Source of the DNA: JALHNI01 sp044226365
Lineage (GTDB): Bacteria > Acidobacteriota > Terriglobia > Bryobacterales > Bryobacteraceae
Direction of reading: 5' to 3'
Length of the DNA stretch: 64,000 bases
NCBI GenBank assembly: GCA_044226365.1
Contig: JBGAHE010000007.1
Span: forward strand, 1 to 64,000
How positions within the stretch are numbered: the first letter of the stretch is position 1; each line of letters starts with the position of its first letter. The notes below the pieces were generated by a model that was given only the letters and a program-made list of their open reading frames with translations, was not told the origin of the DNA and ran no database searches. Shown here piece by piece: positions 61,058 to 64,000 of the stretch. Position numbers and translations under genes: made by a program.

Positions 61058-62089
61058 ATGAAAGCGCTACTTCTCGAACAGTACATGCAACTCGGCTATC
61101 AGGATGTGCCTGAGCCGACCATCGGCCCCGACGAGGTGCTGATCCGTGTGAAAGCCTGCGGCATCTGCGGCTCGGACGTGCATGGGCTGGATGGTTCCAC
61201 CGGCCGCCGCATCCCTCCGATCGTGATGGGACATGAGGCGGCGGGGGTGATCGAAGAGGTCGGGGGAAATGTGAAGGGCTGGGCGAAGGGCGACCGCGTC
61301 ACCTTCGACTCCACCGTCTCCTGCGGCCAGTGCTACTTCTGTTCGCGTGGCGAAATCAACCTGTGCGACAACCGGCAGGTGCTGGGCGTCTCCTGCGGCG
61401 AGTTCCGCCGTCACGGCGCGTTCGCTGAACTGGTCTCGGTGCCGGCCCGCATTCTCTACAAGCTTCCCGACACGCTGGACTTCGCGCGCGCCGCGATGAT
61501 CGAAGCTGTCTCCATCGCCGTGCACGCCGTCAACATCACGCCCAAGAGCCTGGGCGATACGGCCGTGGTGGTGGGCAGCGGCATGATCGGCCTGTTGACG
61601 ATTCAGGCCGCCAAGGCCGCCGGCTTTGCGCGGGTCTTCGCCGTGGATCTGGACGACAACAAGCTCGAAGCCGCCAAGCGCCTGGGCGCCGAAGTGGGCC
61701 TGAACCCGAAGAATGTCGATGTGCCCAAGGCGATCCAGGAGCTCACCGGCGGGCGGGGCGCCGATGTGGCCCTCGAAGCCGTGGGCGCGGCCGCCCCCAT
61801 CAAGACGGCCATCCTGAGCGTGAAGAAGGGCGGCACGGTCACCCTGATCGGCAACCTGTCGCCGAACATCGAACTGCCGCTGCAGGCGGTGGTCACGCGC
61901 CAGATTCGTCTGCAGGGCTCCTGTGCTTCGAACGGCGAATACCCGGCCTGCATTGAGTTACTGGCCAATGGCACCATCAATGTCGACGAGATGATCAGCG
62001 CGCGCGCGCCGCTCGCCGAAGGCGCCGACTGGTTCAAGCGTCTCTACTCGCACGAGCCCAACCTGATGAAGGTGATTCTCGAGCCCTAG
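61058..62089 (+). CDS. Zinc-dependent alcohol/polyol dehydrogenase
   Basis: This is a medium-chain NAD(P)-dependent dehydrogenase of 343 residues. The catalytic zinc site has Cys37 and His59-Glu60 ('GHEAAG'); the structural zinc site has the 'CGQCYFCSRGEINLC' cysteines. The Rossmann motif is 'VVGSGMIGLLTIQAA'. It resembles the sorbitol/galactitol-phosphate/threonine dehydrogenase group, and the substrate cannot be assigned. The gene is divergent from the cellulase, with 81 bases between starts, and shares a 4-base CTAG overlap with the convergent ADOP gene. Confidence 0.9.
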   Translation: MKALLLEQYMQLGYQDVPEPTIGPDEVLIRVKACGICGSDVHGLDGSTGRRIPPIVMGHEAAGVIEEVGGNVKGWAKGDRVTFDSTVSCGQCYFCSRGEINLCDNRQVLGVSCGEFRRHGAFAELVSVPARILYKLPDTLDFARAAMIEAVSIAVHAVNITPKSLGDTAVVVGSGMIGLLTIQAAKAAGFARVFAVDLDDNKLEAAKRLGAEVGLNPKNVDVPKAIQELTGGRGADVALEAVGAAAPIKTAILSVKKGGTVTLIGNLSPNIELPLQAVVTRQIRLQGSCASNGEYPACIELLANGTINVDEMISARAPLAEGADWFKRLYSHEPNLMKVILEP

Positions 62090-64000
62090 TCGCGGCGCAG
62101 CGTTTCCAGAGGATCGAGGCGCACGGCCCGCCAACTCGGGCCCAGCGCCGCCACCGCGCTTACCAACAGCAGAATCAACCCGGCAGCCAACAGGCTCGCC
62201 GGGTCTGCTGGTTTCAGTTCGAAAAGAAAGCTCTTCATCCACTGCGTGGTCCAATAAGCCCCCGCCAGACCCAACCCCAGACCCACCCCCGTAAGCGCCA
62301 ATGCATGGCGCGCCACCAGACCCGCCACCTGCACTCCCCGCGCGCCCAACGCCATGCGAATGCCGATCTCCCGCCGCCGCGCAAGCACCGCGTATTCGAG
62401 CGTGCCGTAGAGGCCGCTGGCCGCCATCATCAGGGTGAGCGCGGCGAAGGCGCCGAGCAGCGTCATCAGGAAGCGCTCCTGCCGAATCGTCGCACCCACC
62501 ACTTCGTCCATCGGGCGGAACTCCTGAAAGGGCTGCGCGGCATCGAGCGCGCCGGCCACCGCCGTCACTTCGCGCAATGCCCCGTTGGACGAGCCAGGCG
62601 CGAGCCGCACAATCCACTTCGCCGGCACGAAGGAGTGAACCACAGTCAACGCGCGCTGCGGCAGTTGCTCAGCCAACATATAGACGACAGGCGGGGCAGG
62701 GCGCTTGAGGCCCACTTCGCGGACATCGTTGACGACACCGACGATGGTCCAGGGCTCGGTGCCGCCCAGGCGCCGCAGGCCGAGCCGATTGCCCAGCTTG
62801 GCGCGCATCTGCCGCACAAAGGATTCGTTCACCACGGCGACGGGTGGCGTGCCGAGCCGATCCGCGGGGGTGAAGCCGCGCCCTTGGCGGAGCTGCATGC
62901 CGAGAACGGCGAAGGCATCGTGCGTTTGTGCACGAAACTGCAGGCCGCGCGAGAGTTGCGGCTGGGAAGAGTCCAGCAGTTCGAGCGGCAGATTGAATTG
63001 ACCTTCCACCGGCAGTTGCGTGACGACGGCGGCCTGCTGCACGCCGCGCACTTGGCGAATGCGCGTCAGGGCTTCGTCGTAATAACGCATCAGGGCCGGC
63101 TTGTCTTGCTTGCGTGCCTCATTGAGGGCCATGGCGGCGGTGAAGACTTGGCGCGGCTCGAAGCCCAGGTCGACGGCGCGCAGGTTCATGACGGTGCGCA
63201 CGAGAAGGCCCGCGCCGGCGAGCAGCATCATGGAGAGCGCCACTTGCGCGATCACCAGGCCTTGACGGCCCAGGAGGTTGGCGCCCGCTTTGGCCGTGCC
63301 AATCTTGAGCGTCTCCACCAGATCGAGCCGCAGCGCGTGCCCGGCGGGGGCGAGGCCGAACAGGAGTCCGACGGCGAGCGAGAGTCCGAGGGTGAACAGC
63401 AACGTGCGTTCGTCGAGGCGAACATCGCGCAGGGGACCTTCGGGCGCTTGCGCCGCCAACACGCGGACCAAGGCAGTGCCCAACAACAATCCCGCAGTTC
63501 CACCCAGCGCCGAGAGCAGGACGCTTTCGGTGAGCATCTGCCGCAAGAGCCGAGCGCGGCCGGCGCCTAGCGAAGCGCGCACCGCGACTTCTTTCGCTCG
63601 GGCCGCGGCGCGCGAGAGCAAAAGGTTGCCGACGTTCAGCGCGGCCACCAGCAGCACAATGCACACGCCCAGATAGAGCAGCAGCACCGGCTGACGGAAC
63701 TCCGCGGCTTCTGATTCGGCCAACGGACTCACCCCGGCCAAGGGCGCCGGTTGCTGCGGGTGCTCGCGCTGCCAGAGTGCTTCGAGTTCGCTCCGCGCTT
63801 GCGTCGCGCTAACGCCGGGCCTGAGCCGCGCCACCATCGTGTAGTTCTCGTCGTTGCCCAGCGGCGCCAGTTGCAGCGGGGTCCAGAAGCGGCCGCGCTC
63901 GCGGCGCGTGACCCACTCGGGCAGCACGCCCACCACGGTGTGCGGTTCACCTCCCACGCGAACGGTGCGGCCGATCGCCGCCGGATCACCGCCGAAGAGG
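62086..64000 (-). CDS. ADOP/MacB-like permease, 5' end beyond window
   Basis: This holds the last 638 codons of a duplicated orphan permease like the one at 34.7 kb. The frame stays open through the window edge ('LFGGDPAAIGRTVRVGGEPH'), so roughly the first 200-250 residues are missing. FtsX domains are marked by 'RAKEVAVRASLGAGRARLLR' and 'RRREIGIRMALGARGVQV', with MacB-type periplasmic domains between them and a C-terminal 'WRAVRLDPLETLRRD' typical of the family. The upstream PadR regulator, if any, is outside the window. Confidence 0.9.
   Translation of the reverse strand, partial: LFGGDPAAIGRTVRVGGEPHTVVGVLPEWVTRRERGRFWTPLQLAPLGNDENYTMVARLRPGVSATQARSELEALWQREHPQQPAPLAGVSPLAESEAAEFRQPVLLLYLGVCIVLLVAALNVGNLLLSRAAARAKEVAVRASLGAGRARLLRQMLTESVLLSALGGTAGLLLGTALVRVLAAQAPEGPLRDVRLDERTLLFTLGLSLAVGLLFGLAPAGHALRLDLVETLKIGTAKAGANLLGRQGLVIAQVALSMMLLAGAGLLVRTVMNLRAVDLGFEPRQVFTAAMALNEARKQDKPALMRYYDEALTRIRQVRGVQQAAVVTQLPVEGQFNLPLELLDSSQPQLSRGLQFRAQTHDAFAVLGMQLRQGRGFTPADRLGTPPVAVVNESFVRQMRAKLGNRLGLRRLGGTEPWTIVGVVNDVREVGLKRPAPPVVYMLAEQLPQRALTVVHSFVPAKWIVRLAPGSSNGALREVTAVAGALDAAQPFQEFRPMDEVVGATIRQERFLMTLLGAFAALTLMMAASGLYGTLEYAVLARRREIGIRMALGARGVQVAGLVARHALALTGVGLGLGLAGAYWTTQWMKSFLFELKPADPASLLAAGLILLLVSAVAALGPSWRAVRLDPLETLRRD

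Noticed and set aside
1..64000. CRISPR arrays, insertion sequences, phage genes, rRNA and tRNA
   Set aside because: No regular spaced repeats, transposase or integrase motifs, terminal inverted repeats, or cloverleaf/rRNA signatures were found in the gaps between genes.

Overview
The window reads as a chromosomal segment of a GC-rich Gram-negative Acidobacteriota member, most likely of the Solibacter/Bryobacter group. The lineage markers are ADOP-type MacB-like permeases with a PadR regulator (34.3-37.3 kb and 62.1-64 kb), a secreted protein ending in a Solibacter-type TIGR03437-like domain (56-58 kb), a PEP-CTERM protein, an SBBP-repeat protein, and several outer-membrane barrels. No rRNA, tRNA, insertion sequence, phage gene or CRISPR array was seen.

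Layout. 1-14.2 kb is an envelope block: a very long minus-strand gene joining a TamB-like protein to POTRA repeats and an Omp85 barrel, a divergent PlpD-like patatin/Omp85 protein, two MscS-family channels, and between them an LssY_C-domain protein that ends in a predicted barrel. This block carries four single-base frame disruptions and one in-frame amber codon. 14.2-18 kb is a small accessory stretch: a PEP-CTERM protein, a cysteine-patterned secreted protein, a cupin, a FitAB-like toxin-antitoxin pair with a clear operator, and an HU-like/TIR two-gene module. 18-22.2 kb holds a nucleoside phosphorylase-fold (NUP) protein, a YacL-like PIN-TRAM protein, an RRM protein, a CDP-alcohol phosphatidyltransferase and GreA.

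22.2-29.4 kb is a tightly packed inorganic-carbon uptake operon: SulP transporter, DabA, a DabB-like proton channel and a second NuoM-like subunit. 29.5-34 kb has an ABC exporter whose permease is fused to an amidohydrolase, and an HtrA protease. A predicted structured RNA with a strong terminator lies in front of the PadR-ADOP pair. 37.3-45.1 kb is mixed metabolism and secretion: Tag glycosylase, esterase, MiaE, a sugar isomerase/SDR/thioredoxin-fold operon, GDPD and an SBBP protein.

45.4-58 kb is a cellulose operon (BcsQ-like, fused BcsA-BcsB, BcsZ, BcsC, then the TIGR03437-like protein). It faces a GH9 cellulase with CBM3-like modules. The window ends with a zinc alcohol dehydrogenase and a partial ADOP permease. 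The plus strand is strongly C-rich to about 17 kb and G-rich from about 22 kb to the cellulose operon, whichever way the genes point, which suggests a replication-strand asymmetry boundary.
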